Part shown: in pieces, positions 16,785 to 27,707 of the stretch
How positions within the stretch are numbered: position 1 is the first letter of the stretch
Layout of the letters: each line of letters begins with the position of its first letter
From: Promicromonosporaceae bacterium
GTDB taxonomy: Bacteria > Actinomycetota > Actinomycetes > Actinomycetales > Cellulomonadaceae
Length of the DNA: 43,805 nucleotides
Assembly: GCA_009783295.1 (NCBI GenBank)
Contig: WRHK01000032.1
Location: 1 to 43,805 of the forward strand
Reading direction: 5' to 3'
Program-made: the position numbers and the translations under genes
Notes under the pieces: model-generated
The model's database searches: none
Told to the model about the DNA's origin: nothing
Seen by the model: only the letters and a program-made list of their open reading frames with translations

Positions 16785-17255
16785 TCAGAGGGCGGGGTCG
16801 ACGTCCAGGACGACCGAGCCGTCCTTGAACTCCATGCCGTTCACCTGGACGCCGGGGTTCTTGGCGGCCAGCAGCTTCTGGACGTCGAGGACGACCTGCG
16901 CGCCGGGGCCGACCTTGACGGCACCGGCCGGGACATTGCGGTGCGCGAGGATCGACTCGATGCGGCCGGCGCCCAGGCCGAGCAGCTTGTGAGCGGGCAG
17001 GCCGCCCGCGGTCGCGTCGACCTCCACCGTGGCGACGCCGTCGGCGAACGACGCGACCTTGAGGTGCGAGCGCACGGCCGGCACCAGCTTGGTGGCGAGC
17101 TTGATAGGGGCGGGCAGGTTGTTCATGGCCCGGGCGTCGACCACCAGGTCGATCACGTCGCCCGAACCGTCGATCGAGGTGACGAAGCGGGGGAAGGTGG
17201 CGCCGAGCAGGCCGAATGCGTGGAGGGCCTCTGCGAGGCTCATGGTCTGAAGCAC
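16785..17255 (-). CDS. Unknown 156-aa protein
   Basis: I do not recognise the family. The product is a compact, soluble, alternating strand/helix protein with no signal peptide or membrane segment. It ends with a repeat-like pair of strands (AQVVLDVQKLLAAKNPG, then MEFKDGSVVLDVDPAL), which suggests a small beta-rich fold such as a lipid- or ligand-binding domain, but that is only an impression. Two starts are possible: the GTG at 17255, which sits 7 nt after a TAGTGT -10 (leaderless), or the ATG at 17243 (MSLAEALHAF). Neither has a Shine-Dalgarno sequence. It is a single-gene unit on the minus strand. Confidence 0.75.
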   Translation of the reverse strand: MLQTMSLAEALHAFGLLGATFPRFVTSIDGSGDVIDLVVDARAMNNLPAPIKLATKLVPAVRSHLKVASFADGVATVEVDATAGGLPAHKLLGLGAGRIESILAHRNVPAGAVKVGPGAQVVLDVQKLLAAKNPGVQVNGMEFKDGSVVLDVDPAL

Positions 17256-17382
17256 GGTGGCCACACTAGCGGGCTGCGGGAGCCGCGTTCGACGCCGCCC
17301 CTCGAGGTCCGGCGCTGCGCAACCGGGCCGTTCCCCGACGGCGATGACCAGCGACGACGGTCTCCCAGCGCGCTCCGGACGA

Positions 17383-17420
17383 CGCTCGGCCCGGCGGCTC
17401 CCGCGCCGCCGGGCCGAGCG
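17383..17420 (-). terminator. Terminator of the lipoprotein operon
   Basis: CGCTCGGCCCGGCGG (17383-17397) and CCGCCGGGCCGAGCG (17406-17420) form a perfect 15-bp stem with an 8-nt loop. It starts 8 bp after the stop of the minus-strand lipoprotein gene. Confidence 0.75.
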
Positions 17421-17428
17421 TCCCCAGA

Positions 17429-19219
17429 TCAGCGAAGATCGGCCTCCGACCACTCTTCCGCGCCTGCGGTGACGGCAGCCCCGGCCACCGCCCCGGCAGC
17501 CGCGCGCTCCCGGGCCTCTCTCAGGCTCGCTGCGGCTGCAGCCCCGCGGACTTCGGCCTTCGCTCTGCCGGTGCGCCACCAGCGCGCGAGTTTCACCCGC
17601 AGGATCCACCCCGCGGCCGCCAGCCCGAGCACCGCCACGGCGATGATGCCGAGCGTGACGAGCCCCGCCGTCGTCCACCCCGAGAGGCGGGCGACGATGG
17701 CTCCGCCGGCGGCGTCGTGGCTGTCGTCGACGGACAGGCCGCCGGCCCCGGTCACCACCGACTGCACGTCTGCGACGCCCCAGCCCGCGAACGGGTGGGA
17801 CACCGCGACGGCGACGTGCGAGCGGAAGAACCCGTCGTCGGTGTCCTTCCCGGCGGCGACGCCCAGGCCGCTGAGGCCCGCACGCGCTGCGGCTGCCGCC
17901 AGGGCGGCGGGGGACCGGCGGGCGAACGTGACCGTGTACCGGGCGAGGTCGCCGCTGCGGTCCACGGCCACGGACGTGCCGTTGCCGCCGCCGCGCAGCA
18001 TCGCCTCGAAGTCCCTGCCGACGTCGCCGTCCGCCGCCGGCAGCGCGAGCACCACCGTCTGGGCGACTGTGAGGTCCGGGTATACCTGGGTGGCGATCCG
18101 CACCGAGCGGACCGGCACCGGCTGCGTGAACGCCACGGCCTCGGCGGGCAGCCGCAGGTCGTAGGCGGCCTCGTTCGCGCTGTCGCCGGGGCCGTCGGGG
18201 CCGGAGCCGTCGGCCGGCGCCCACGACACCGGGAGCACCAGGGTGTCCCGCACGTCCCCGGCACGGGGCGAGCAGATGCTCGAGCAGTCCGCCGACGCGG
18301 TCACCGTGAGCTGCATCGCCGGCGGGGCCTGGGTGAACGACCGCTGCACCTCGAAGCTCGCGTCCCCGCCGCCGAGCGCCTGCGACGTCGCCTTCGCGAG
18401 CTCCTCCACCGGCACCGCGATCGTCATGGTCCAGGTGTGGACGCCGTCCACGGCCTTCCCGGGGGCGAGCGTGCCGCCCGACGGCGTGGCCTTGGTCATG
18501 AACTGGTCGAACCCGTCCGGGTCGGTCGCGTACGCGTCCGCACCCATCGCGTACTCGATGGTGCGCGTGACGGTGCCGTCGTCGGCCAGGCGTGTGCGCA
18601 TCGCCACCGACTGCATGCCGACGTCGCGCACCTGGTTCACGGAGATCGGCTCGGAGGAGGCGTACTCGCGGCCGGCTGCTCGCACCACGGTGTCGCCGCT
18701 CTCGATGACGTTGCCGCTGGCGTTGCTGCCGATCACGCCGTCGGCCAGCAGGCCGGGCTCCAGCCACGCGAGCAGGTCGGACGAGCCGAAGCTCTCGTCC
18801 ACCATCACGCCCTGGAGGAACAAGGAGTCCTCGATGCGGATGTCGATCGTGGGGACGTCCGTCGAACCGTTCGCGGCGAGCAGCGCAGCAACCTTGGCGC
18901 GGTAGTCCTTCAGCGAGTCGAAGGTCAGCGTGAACGTCGCGGTCACGTCCCCCGCGTCGCCGCCCTGCCCGGGCGTCTCCGAGAGGCCCGAGAACGCGAG
19001 CTGCGACGGCAGGTGCTTGCGGATCGAGGCGTCCAGCGCCGCGTTGCCACCCGTGACGTACTGGTCGCGGTCGCTGGTCGAGAGCGTGAGCGTCATCGTG
19101 CGGGAACCGCGGCCGTCGGCGCCCACCTCGAGCACCGTGTCGAGCTTGGCCCCGCACGCCGCAAGCACCAGAACCATGACCGCGGCGGCGGCCGCCGCGA
19201 CAACCCGGCGGGCGCTCAT
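17429..19219 (-). CDS. LppM-like lipoprotein with C-terminal membrane anchor
   Basis: 596 aa, ATG start. A lipoprotein signal peptide ends in the lipobox LAAC with Cys22. It is followed by GAKLDTVLEVGADGRGSRTM, the strand pattern of the LppM-type domain of actinobacterial lipoproteins. A long extracytoplasmic region contains a possible disulfide pair (DCSSICSPRAGD, near residue 310). A transmembrane helix at about 515-540 is followed by a basic cytoplasmic tail. It therefore appears double-anchored: lipid at the N-terminus and helix at the C-terminus. Its start overlaps the stop of the upstream 19216 gene by 4 bp (ATGA), so the two are co-translated. The role is unknown; an envelope function is inferred. 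Confidence 0.78.
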   Translation of the reverse strand: MSARRVVAAAAAAVMVLVLAACGAKLDTVLEVGADGRGSRTMTLTLSTSDRDQYVTGGNAALDASIRKHLPSQLAFSGLSETPGQGGDAGDVTATFTLTFDSLKDYRAKVAALLAANGSTDVPTIDIRIEDSLFLQGVMVDESFGSSDLLAWLEPGLLADGVIGSNASGNVIESGDTVVRAAGREYASSEPISVNQVRDVGMQSVAMRTRLADDGTVTRTIEYAMGADAYATDPDGFDQFMTKATPSGGTLAPGKAVDGVHTWTMTIAVPVEELAKATSQALGGGDASFEVQRSFTQAPPAMQLTVTASADCSSICSPRAGDVRDTLVLPVSWAPADGSGPDGPGDSANEAAYDLRLPAEAVAFTQPVPVRSVRIATQVYPDLTVAQTVVLALPAADGDVGRDFEAMLRGGGNGTSVAVDRSGDLARYTVTFARRSPAALAAAAARAGLSGLGVAAGKDTDDGFFRSHVAVAVSHPFAGWGVADVQSVVTGAGGLSVDDSHDAAGGAIVARLSGWTTAGLVTLGIIAVAVLGLAAAGWILRVKLARWWRTGRAKAEVRGAAAAASLREARERAAAGAVAGAAVTAGAEEWSEADLR

Positions 19220-19971
19220 GTCAGCGAGTCCCACAGCGCGGCGAGCCCCATCAGCGTCGTGACCAGCGCCAGCACGCTCACCAGCACGACGAAGACGAGG
19301 TTGAACCACACGTACGGCATGAGGATCGAGCGCCCCGGCCCCGCCTTGCGCGCCATCCCGATGTAGAGCAGGGGCTCAGACACCATCACGGCGAGCAGCA
19401 GCAGCGGCCCGACGACGACGAGCTGCAGCACTCGGCCGCTCGCGCCCGGCACCACGCCCAGCACCAGCGCCACCGCCGCCACCAGCCCGTGGACCGTCGC
19501 CACCGTGGCGACCAGCCCGGCCGCCGCCGAGAACGTGACGTCCCGACGCCGGAAGCGCAACGCCCACCACACCGTGACGCACCGCAGCACGTAGAACCCG
19601 AGGACCAGCACGGCCACCGAGAGGAAGCCCCGGAGGGCCACGCCGAACGACGCGCCCGCGACGGCGATCGCCAGCAGCGCGGTCACCCCGCAGACGACGG
19701 CCACCCCGGCGACGACGACGAACCACGCCGTGCGACCCTCCCGGCGCACGAGGTCCAGCGCGTCGACGGTCTGGCCCCGCCACACGGCGAGCGGGACGCG
19801 GCCGAAGAGCGGGAAGGTGCGGGCGAGGACGCCGCGCGCGGGTGCCGCTGCTGGGGCCGGGCCTCCTGCCGGGACCGGGGCCGGGGCCGGCGCCTCGGCC
19901 GGTCCTGGGGCTGGGACGGGCGGTAGCGGCGTCGCGCTGCCGGGAACGACATCGGGCACGGAGTCGACCAT
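19216..19971 (-). CDS. Pro/Ala-rich N-terminus, multi-pass membrane protein
   Basis: 251 aa from the ATG at 19971 (MVDSVPDVVPGS), chosen because GAGGAGG lies 6 nt upstream; an ATG at 19992 is in frame but has no such site. The first 60 residues are a cytoplasmic Pro/Ala repeat region (APGPAEAPAPAPVPAGG). About five hydrophobic helices follow from residue 90 onward (for example VVVAGVAVVCGVTALLAIAV), with a basic loop RFRRRDVTF between them. There is no recognisable transporter or enzyme motif. It is coupled by a 4-bp overlap to the LppM-like lipoprotein, suggesting that the two form one envelope complex (inference). Confidence 0.75.
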   Translation of the reverse strand: MVDSVPDVVPGSATPLPPVPAPGPAEAPAPAPVPAGGPAPAAAPARGVLARTFPLFGRVPLAVWRGQTVDALDLVRREGRTAWFVVVAGVAVVCGVTALLAIAVAGASFGVALRGFLSVAVLVLGFYVLRCVTVWWALRFRRRDVTFSAAAGLVATVATVHGLVAAVALVLGVVPGASGRVLQLVVVGPLLLLAVMVSEPLLYIGMARKAGPGRSILMPYVWFNLVFVVLVSVLALVTTLMGLAALWDSLT

Positions 19972-20088
19972 CGGGGAACCTCCTCGCGGCACGCGGGCGA
20001 CGTGAGGTCGCCCGGCGGAGCGGCATGTCGTCGCTCGTGCCGGGGAGTGTATGAGCGGGGAGAGGGCGCCCGGCGGGCGTGGCGTCAG

Positions 20089-20121
20089 GGGCCCGCGCGG
20101 GCCCGGAAACCCGCGGTTTCC
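20089..20121. promoter_or_regulatory. Two adjoining palindromes upstream of ugd
   Basis: GGGCCCGCGCGGGCCC (20089-20104) is a perfect 16-bp palindrome. It is followed directly by GGAAAC-CCGCG-GTTTCC (20105-20121). They lie in the 280-bp gap between the divergent membrane-protein gene and ugd, about 110 bp before the likely ugd promoter. They could be operators, or a hairpin insulating the two divergent units; the sequence alone does not decide. Confidence 0.45.
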
Positions 20122-20212
20122 CGGTAGTTCCGGGGCGTTCGTAGGTAGGTCGGGCGCGGCGGATGGGTGTGGACGGCGCAGTGCTCGCGACTGGTCCTCG
20201 GCTGACCGCTCC

Positions 20213-20218
20213 TAGACT
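20213..20218 (+). promoter_or_regulatory. -10 box of ugd
   Basis: TAGACT within CGCTCCTAGACT gives a predicted start near 20225 and a leader of about 27 nt containing GGGGAGA before the GTG at 20252. The -35 region is weak (ACTGGT at 17-bp spacing). Confidence 0.4.
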
Positions 20219-20251
20219 GCAACCGTCATCGACCACCAGGGGAGAACACCT

Positions 20252-21418
20252 GTGAAGATCGCGATCGCCGGCACCGGTTACGTCGGCCTCTCCAACGCTG
20301 TCGTGCTGGCCCAGCACCACGACGTCGTCGCCGTCGACCTCGACCCCCAGAAGGTCGAGCTGATCAACGCGGGCACCTCGCCCATCGTCGACGCGGAGCT
20401 CTCCGAGTACCTGGCCACGGTGCCGCTCACGCTGACCGCCACCACGGAGGGCGACGCCGCGTACGCCTCCGCGGAGCTCGTAGTGGTGGCGACGCCCACC
20501 AACTACGACGAAGTGACCCAGTTCTTCGACACGTCCTCAGTGGAGGGCGTGATCGCGCAGGTGCTGGCCGTCAACCCGTCGGCGCTGATCGTGGTCAAGT
20601 CCACCGTTCCCGTCGGCTTCACTGCGCGCGTGCGCGCCCAGCACCCGGGCGCGTCGATCGTGTTCTCGCCCGAGTTCCTGCGCGAGGGGCGCGCGCTGTT
20701 CGACAACCTGCACCCCTCGCGGATCGTCGTCGGCGACCGGGGCCCGCGCGGCACGCTGTTCGCCGACCTGATGCTCGAGGGCGCGATCACCAAGGACGTG
20801 CCCGTGCTGCTCACCGACCCCACGGAGGCCGAGGCGATCAAGCTGTTCGCCAACACCTACCTGGCGCTGCGCGTGGCGTACTTCAACGAGCTCGACACGT
20901 ACGCGGCCACGCGCGGTCTGAACACCGCGCAGATCATCGAGGGCGTGGGCCTGGACCCGCGCATCGGGTCGCACTACAACAACCCGTCGTTCGGGTACGG
21001 CGGGTACTGCCTGCCCAAGGACACCAAGCAGCTGCTGGCCAACTACCAGGACGTGCCGCAGAACCTCATCAGCGCGATCGTCGACTCGAACACGACCCGC
21101 AAGGACTTCATCGCCGCCGACATCCTGCGGCGCAACCCCCGCGTGGTGGGCATGTACCGGCTGATCATGAAGTCGGGTTCCGACAACTTCCGGGCCAGCT
21201 CGATCCAGGGCGTGATGAAGCGTCTCAAGGCCAAGGGCATCGAGGTGGTGGTCTACGAGCCCACGCTCGACGACGGAGAGTTCTTCCACTCCGAGGTGAT
21301 CCGCGACCTGGACGAGTTCAAGGCCAAGGCCGACGTCATCGTGGCGAACCGCCAGTCGGAGGCGCTGGCGGACGTGGCGGAGAAGGTCTACACGCGGGAC
21401 ATCTACGGCCGGGACTGA
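20252..21418 (+). CDS. ugd: UDP-glucose 6-dehydrogenase
   Basis: 388 aa, GTG start. It oxidises UDP-glucose to UDP-glucuronate with two NAD+. The N-terminal Rossmann motif is GTGYVGLSN (residues 7-15). [32 protein letters not shown]197 in [14 protein letters not shown], and catalytic C253 in [20 protein letters not shown] all match. Length and sequence follow the short enterobacterial type of Ugd (E. coli Ugd is 388 aa with catalytic Cys253) rather than the longer 430-460-aa type usual in actinobacteria (from memory). It is a single gene with its own promoter. UDP-glucuronate could feed exopolysaccharide or wall glycan synthesis together with the sugar transferase at 13.7 kb (inference). Confidence 0.95.
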   Translation: MKIAIAGTGYVGLSNAVVLAQHHDVVAVDLDPQKVELINAGTSPIVDAELSEYLATVPLTLTATTEGDAAYASAELVVVATPTNYDEVTQFFDTSSVEGVIAQVLAVNPSALIVVKSTVPVGFTARVRAQHPGASIVFSPEFLREGRALFDNLHPSRIVVGDRGPRGTLFADLMLEGAITKDVPVLLTDPTEAEAIKLFANTYLALRVAYFNELDTYAATRGLNTAQIIEGVGLDPRIGSHYNNPSFGYGGYCLPKDTKQLLANYQDVPQNLISAIVDSNTTRKDFIAADILRRNPRVVGMYRLIMKSGSDNFRASSIQGVMKRLKAKGIEVVVYEPTLDDGEFFHSEVIRDLDEFKAKADVIVANRQSEALADVAEKVYTRDIYGRD

Positions 21419-21445
21419 GGCTGGCCCTGTCTCCCTCCTCACAGC

Positions 21446-21494
21446 AGGTCGTTACCCCTAGTAATGAACACAGGTAATGACCTAAGATAAAGAC
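21446..21494. promoter_or_regulatory. MarR operator and leaderless promoter
   Basis: AGGTCGTTAC (21446-21455) and GTAATGACCT (21474-21483) are inverted arms with one mismatch. A third partial copy, GTAATGA, lies at 21461-21467, 13 bp before the one in the right arm. The right arm touches the -10 TAAGAT (21483-21488), whose spacing puts transcription exactly on the ATG at 21495. A repressor bound here would block its own promoter, the usual MarR arrangement. Confidence 0.65.
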
Positions 21495-21923
21495 ATGCCC
21501 TCGACAGCTCCTTCGACGCTCGCCGGCGAGCTGCGCGTCTCCTCGGGGCGGTTCATCCGCCGGCTGAGGTCCGAGCACGGCGAGGCCGACCTCCCCGACA
21601 GCCAGTTCGGCGTCCTCACCGCCCTGCTCCGCCAGGGCGACCTGACGCCCGGCGCCCTCGCGCAGCGCGAGCGGGTCAAGCCCCCGGCCATGACGCGCAC
21701 CGTCAACTGCCTCGAAGACCTGGGCCTGGTCGAGAAGGTCGCGCACCCCACCGACGGTCGCCTCGTGCTGGTGCGCCTCACCGAGAAGGGCGAGCGCGAG
21801 GTCGTGGAGACCCGGCGCCGCCGCGACGCGTGGCTGGCCGACAAGCTGCACGGGCTGTCCGCCCAGGACCGCGCCGTGCTCGCCCGCGCGAGCGAGCTGT
21901 TCCTCGAGATCGCCTCTTCCTGA
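21495..21923 (+). CDS. MarR family transcriptional regulator
   Basis: 142 aa, ATG start, probably leaderless. Typical MarR winged helix: LPDSQFGVLTALLRQGDLTPGALAQ, recognition helix KPPAMTRTVNCLEDLGLVEK at about 75-93, and wing HPTDGRLVLVRLTEKG. The dimerisation helices at both ends are short but present. It heads a run of two MFS exporter genes (29 and 86 bp gaps), so it is probably the autorepressor of an efflux operon that responds to an exported or toxic compound. The inducer cannot be deduced. Confidence 0.92.
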   Translation: MPSTAPSTLAGELRVSSGRFIRRLRSEHGEADLPDSQFGVLTALLRQGDLTPGALAQRERVKPPAMTRTVNCLEDLGLVEKVAHPTDGRLVLVRLTEKGEREVVETRRRRDAWLADKLHGLSAQDRAVLARASELFLEIASS

Positions 21924-21952
21924 CTTCCCCGTAACCCAGATCCGAAAGCTCC

Positions 21953-23245
21953 ATGGCCGCCACCTTCACCTCCCTCCGCCAGCCCAACTACCGGCTCTGG
22001 TTCGGTGCTGCCCTCGTCGCCAACATCGGCACGTGGATGCAGCGCGTCGGCCAGGACTGGGTGGTGCTCACCCAGCTCACGCACAACAGCGGCACCGCCG
22101 TCGGTGTCACCACGGCCCTGCAGTTCCTTCCGTTCCTGCTGCTGTCCCCGTACGCGGGCCTGCTCGCCGACCGCCTGCCGCGCCGCAAGCTGCTGGTCGG
22201 CACGCAGGCGGCGATGGGCGTGCTCGCGTTCGTGCTGGGTGCGCTGACGATGACGGGCGTCGTGCAGCTGTGGCACGTGTTCGTGCTGGCGTTCCTGCTG
22301 GGCGTCGCGTCCGCGATCGACGCGCCCGTGCGGCAGACGTTCGTGGCCGAGCTGGTGCCCGCGGAGAACCTGCCGAACGCCATCGGCCTCAACTCGGCCT
22401 CGTTCAACGCCGCGCGCCTGATCGGGCCCGGTGCCGCGGGTCTGCTCGTGGCCGCCGTGGGCGCCGGGTGGGTGTTCATGATCAACGGCATCTCGTTCGC
22501 GGCCACGATCGCCGCGCTGCTGGTCATGAACACCTCGCAGCTGCGCGTGCTGCCGTCGGCGCCGCGCGGCAAGGGGCAGATCCTCGAGGCCGCCCGCTAT
22601 GTGCGCGGCCGCTCGGACATCGTCGTCATCATGGCCGTGATGGCGGTGGTGTCGATGTTCGGCCTCAACTTCCAGCTCACGAGCGCGATGATGGCCCGCG
22701 TCGAGTTCGGCAAGGGCGCGGGGGAGTACGGCGTGCTCGGTTCGGTGCTCGCCATCGGGTCCCTGGCCGGCGCGCTGCTCGCCGCCCGACGCGAGCACCC
22801 GCGGCTGCGTCTGGTGCTCGGCGCCGCGTTCGCCTTCTCCGTCGCGACGGCGGTCTACGCCGTCATGCCCACCTACGTGTCCTACATGATCATGTGCATG
22901 CCGGTGGGCCTGGCCTCGCTCACGATGATGACGACGGCGAACGCCACCCTCCAGACGTCGGTGGCCCCGGCGATGCGCGGGCGCGTCATGGCGCTCTACA
23001 TGATGGTGTTCCAGGGCGCGACGCCCATCGGCGCCCCGATCGTCGGGTGGATCGGGTCGGAGTTCGGGCCGCGCTGGTCGATCCTCGTCGGGTCGATCTC
23101 GACGTTCGTCGTCGTCGTGGTCGCGGTGGCGTGGGCCGTGCGCAACTGGCACCTCACGCTGAAGCCGCACCTGCACCCGCGGCCGCACCTCGAGGTCGTC
23201 TACCAGACGCCGGCAGCGCCGGTCGCGGTGGCTACCGCCGCCTGA
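21953..23245 (+). CDS. MFS exporter 1 (MFS_3 type)
   Basis: 430 aa, ATG start. It has 12 predicted transmembrane helices. The N-terminus, RQPNYRLWFGAALVANIG and then TWMQRVGQDWVVL, is typical of the MFS_3 branch that includes the EntS enterobactin exporter and many drug-efflux proteins. The cytoplasmic loop 2-3 motif is LLADRLPRRKLL. The tail is rich in His and Pro (LKPHLHPRPHLEVVYQ). It lies 29 bp after marR, so it is co-transcribed. It is closely similar to the next gene over its full length, which marks a tandem duplication. Confidence 0.9.
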   Translation: MAATFTSLRQPNYRLWFGAALVANIGTWMQRVGQDWVVLTQLTHNSGTAVGVTTALQFLPFLLLSPYAGLLADRLPRRKLLVGTQAAMGVLAFVLGALTMTGVVQLWHVFVLAFLLGVASAIDAPVRQTFVAELVPAENLPNAIGLNSASFNAARLIGPGAAGLLVAAVGAGWVFMINGISFAATIAALLVMNTSQLRVLPSAPRGKGQILEAARYVRGRSDIVVIMAVMAVVSMFGLNFQLTSAMMARVEFGKGAGEYGVLGSVLAIGSLAGALLAARREHPRLRLVLGAAFAFSVATAVYAVMPTYVSYMIMCMPVGLASLTMMTTANATLQTSVAPAMRGRVMALYMMVFQGATPIGAPIVGWIGSEFGPRWSILVGSISTFVVVVVAVAWAVRNWHLTLKPHLHPRPHLEVVYQTPAAPVAVATAA

Positions 23246-23331
23246 CGTACCGACGGCGGCGCGCCGGGCAGCGGGGCCCGGCACGCCCCGACCGCCGGCG
23301 GGCCGGGGCGCGCACCTACCGTGGGGCGGAC

Positions 23332-25755
<2,424 letters not shown>

Positions 25756-25833
25756 AGCGGGCCTGACGACCCGTTCGCCTCCCTGGCGTGGGTCCTGTGG
25801 ACGACCGCGCCGCCGCGACCGGGAGGAACCCGC

Positions 25834-26556
25834 GTGACCGACCTGATCGACACCACCGAGATGTACCTCAAGACGGTCTACGAGCTCGTCGAGGAGGGCA
25901 TCACGCCCCTGCGCGCCCGCATCGCGGAGCGGCTCGGCCACTCCGGCCCGACGGTGTCCCAGACGGTCGCGCGCATGGAGCGCGACGGCCTCGTCGTCGT
26001 CACGGGCGACCGCCACCTCGAGCTGACCGAGCTGGGCATGGACAAGGCCCGCCGCGTGATGCGCAAGCACCGCCTCGCCGAGCGACTGCTCACCGACGTC
26101 ATCAAGCTCGACTGGGAGCAGGTCCACACCGAGGCCTGCCGGTGGGAGCACGTCATGAGCGAGGACGTGGAGCGCCGCCTGGTCACGCTGCTGGACCACC
26201 CGCACCAGGACCCCTACGGCAACCCCATCCCCGGTCTGCGCGACCTCGGCGAGTCCGAGCGCGAGGTGCCGTACCTCGCCGGCGTGACGCCCCTGCCGGC
26301 GGTCTTCGAGGCGCTCGCGGCCGTCGCGGCCCCGGGCGCCGACGGCCCCGTGGACCTGGTGCTGCGGCGCATCGCCGAGCCCCTGCAGACCGACGTCGAC
26401 CTGCTCGCGCGGCTTGCGACGGCGGGCCTGCTGCCCGGTGCATCAATCACCGCCACGCCGGTCGACGGCGGGCACGTGGTGAAGGTCGAGTCGTCAGGCG
26501 AGACCCTCGACCTGTCCGACGAGGTCACGCGGCACCTGTTCGTCACGTCACGCTGA
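25834..26556 (+). CDS. ideR: DtxR/IdeR family iron-dependent repressor
   Basis: 240 aa, GTG start with GGGAGGA upstream. It has an N-terminal winged helix with recognition segment SGPTVSQTVARMERDGL (37-53), a dimerisation/metal domain, and a C-terminal SH3-like domain (about 150-240). All metal ligands sit at the DtxR/IdeR positions by direct counting: M10, H79, E83, H98, C102, E105 and H106. This makes it a true Fe2+-sensing member rather than an MntR-type protein. When loaded with iron, the family represses siderophore and iron-uptake genes. No iron box was recognised inside this window. Confidence 0.94.
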   Translation: MTDLIDTTEMYLKTVYELVEEGITPLRARIAERLGHSGPTVSQTVARMERDGLVVVTGDRHLELTELGMDKARRVMRKHRLAERLLTDVIKLDWEQVHTEACRWEHVMSEDVERRLVTLLDHPHQDPYGNPIPGLRDLGESEREVPYLAGVTPLPAVFEALAAVAAPGADGPVDLVLRRIAEPLQTDVDLLARLATAGLLPGASITATPVDGGHVVKVESSGETLDLSDEVTRHLFVTSR

Positions 26557-26630
26557 GCGTGTCGGGACTTCTGGCCTCTTTCGTGACCATCGCGTGACAT
26601 TCGCGCTCGCGCTCACGTATCGTCGCAAGC

Positions 26631-26654
26631 GCGCTCAGGGTCTTCCCTGAGCGC
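26631..26654. terminator. Hairpin between ideR and the riboswitch
   Basis: GCGCTCAGGG-TCTT-CCCTGAGCGC is a perfect 10-bp stem with a 4-nt loop, about 75 bp after the ideR stop and directly before the c-di-AMP riboswitch. It is probably the ideR terminator, but it could also be the first stem of the riboswitch transcript. Confidence 0.5.
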
Positions 26655-26661
26655 GCGCGGA

Positions 26662-26850
26662 CGGACGCCGAGCCCTGCCACCGTCAGCGCTACCAACGGA
26701 TCTTCCGAAGGCAGGGACGGGGGAACCACTTCCGGGCGCCGCGTCGGCGGGCCCTTGGGGTGAAGCCGGGCGCCGCTCCATCAGGGCGGATGCCGGCCGG
26801 GTGCTCTCCACCCGAACCCGACAGCTCACCTCGTAGGCGGCCAGGAGAGG
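26662..26850 (+). ncRNA. c-di-AMP riboswitch (ydaO/yuaA type), copy 1
   Basis: The conserved core is recognisable by eye: GACGCCGAGCCCTGCC near 26664, GGCAGGGACGGGGGAACCAC near 26711, CCTTGGGGTGAAGCCGG near 26753, GGCCGGGTG followed by CCACCCGAACCCGACAG, and a closing CTCACCTCGTAGGCGG. These are the hallmarks of the ydaO-type switch, which binds two c-di-AMP molecules. In actinobacteria it lies before wall-hydrolase genes and turns them off at high c-di-AMP (established for the class). The switch ends next to the AGGAGAGG ribosome site of the NlpC/P60 gene. Positions are approximate to about 10 nt. Confidence 0.9.
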
Positions 26851-26856
26851 TAGAAC

Positions 26857-27654
26857 GTGAGCGCTCGCGCGAACGCAGCGCGGCACCGTGCCGCCCGCCG
26901 TCCCGTAACCCCCCTCACCGAGATCGCGCAGACTGTCGGAGCAGGGGCCGGTCGCCGTGCGGCGGTCGTCGCCACCGCCGGCGGTCTGATCATGACCACC
27001 TTCGGTGCCGGCGCCGCACAGGCCGCCCCGGCCCACCATGACGCCGCCACGAGCACCGTCGACCTGGGTGCGTTGGCCGCTCAGGCGCGCGAGGCTCTCG
27101 CCGCCGCCCCCGTGGTGACGGTCGCCCAGAACGCCCAGGTCCAGGTGGAGACCGGCGTCGCCGTGCACGTGACCCCGGCCCCGGTACGCGAGGCTCCTGC
27201 GCCCGCCCGCACCGCCACCGTCGCTCGGACCGCCACCCGCACCGCTGCCCGGACGGCGACGGCCACCGCGGCGGCGCCGGCCCCGGCCGCCCCGTCGATC
27301 GGCGCCCCGGCGCCCGCCTCGGCCGCCGGGTCTGCGGTGGTCGCGATCGCCGCCCGCTACGTGGGTGTGCCGTACGTCTCGGGCGGCACGTCGCCGGCCG
27401 GCTTCGACTGCTCGGGCTTCACGCAGTACGTGTTCGCCCAGCTCGGCATCAGCCTGCCGCGCACCTCGAGCGCCCAGCGCTACGTCGGCACGGTCGTCTC
27501 GGCCGCCGACGCGCAGCCGGGCGACCTGATCTGGTCGCCGGGCCACGTGGCCATCTACGCCGGCAACGGGCAGATGATCGACGCCCCGCGCCCCGGCAAG
27601 ACGATCCAGTTCCGCGCGATGTGGCAGTCGAACCCGGTGTTCATCCGCCTCTGA
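26857..27654 (+). CDS. Secreted NlpC/P60 (C40) peptidoglycan hydrolase 1
   Basis: 265 aa, GTG start behind AGGAGAGG. A long actinobacterial-type leader with RHRAARRP and a hydrophobic stretch ends GAAQAAP, so secretion is predicted. A flexible Ala/Thr/Arg-rich linker covers about 85-155. The C-terminal NlpC/P60 domain (155-265) has catalytic C185 in GFDCSGF, H230 in SPGHVAIYAG and a polar third residue in MIDAPRPGK. It cleaves peptide cross-bridges, probably D-Glu to mDAP or a similar bond, during growth or cell separation (family knowledge). The riboswitch in front links it to c-di-AMP, a wall-stress and osmotic signal. It is paralogous to the next gene. Confidence 0.93.
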   Translation: MSARANAARHRAARRPVTPLTEIAQTVGAGAGRRAAVVATAGGLIMTTFGAGAAQAAPAHHDAATSTVDLGALAAQAREALAAAPVVTVAQNAQVQVETGVAVHVTPAPVREAPAPARTATVARTATRTAARTATATAAAPAPAAPSIGAPAPASAAGSAVVAIAARYVGVPYVSGGTSPAGFDCSGFTQYVFAQLGISLPRTSSAQRYVGTVVSAADAQPGDLIWSPGHVAIYAGNGQMIDAPRPGKTIQFRAMWQSNPVFIRL

Positions 27655-27664
27655 GCCGCTCTCC

Positions 27665-27707
27665 ACGACGCCCCGTCTGCGCCTCGGCGCGGGCGGGGCG
27701 CCGTCGT
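27665..27707 (+). terminator. Terminator of hydrolase 1
   Basis: ACGACGCCCCG (27665-27675) pairs with CGGGGCGCCGTCGT (27694-27707) with one bulge, 10 nt after the stop codon. The same ACGACGCCCC motif forms the terminator of hydrolase 2, so the duplication includes the 3' region. Confidence 0.7.
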
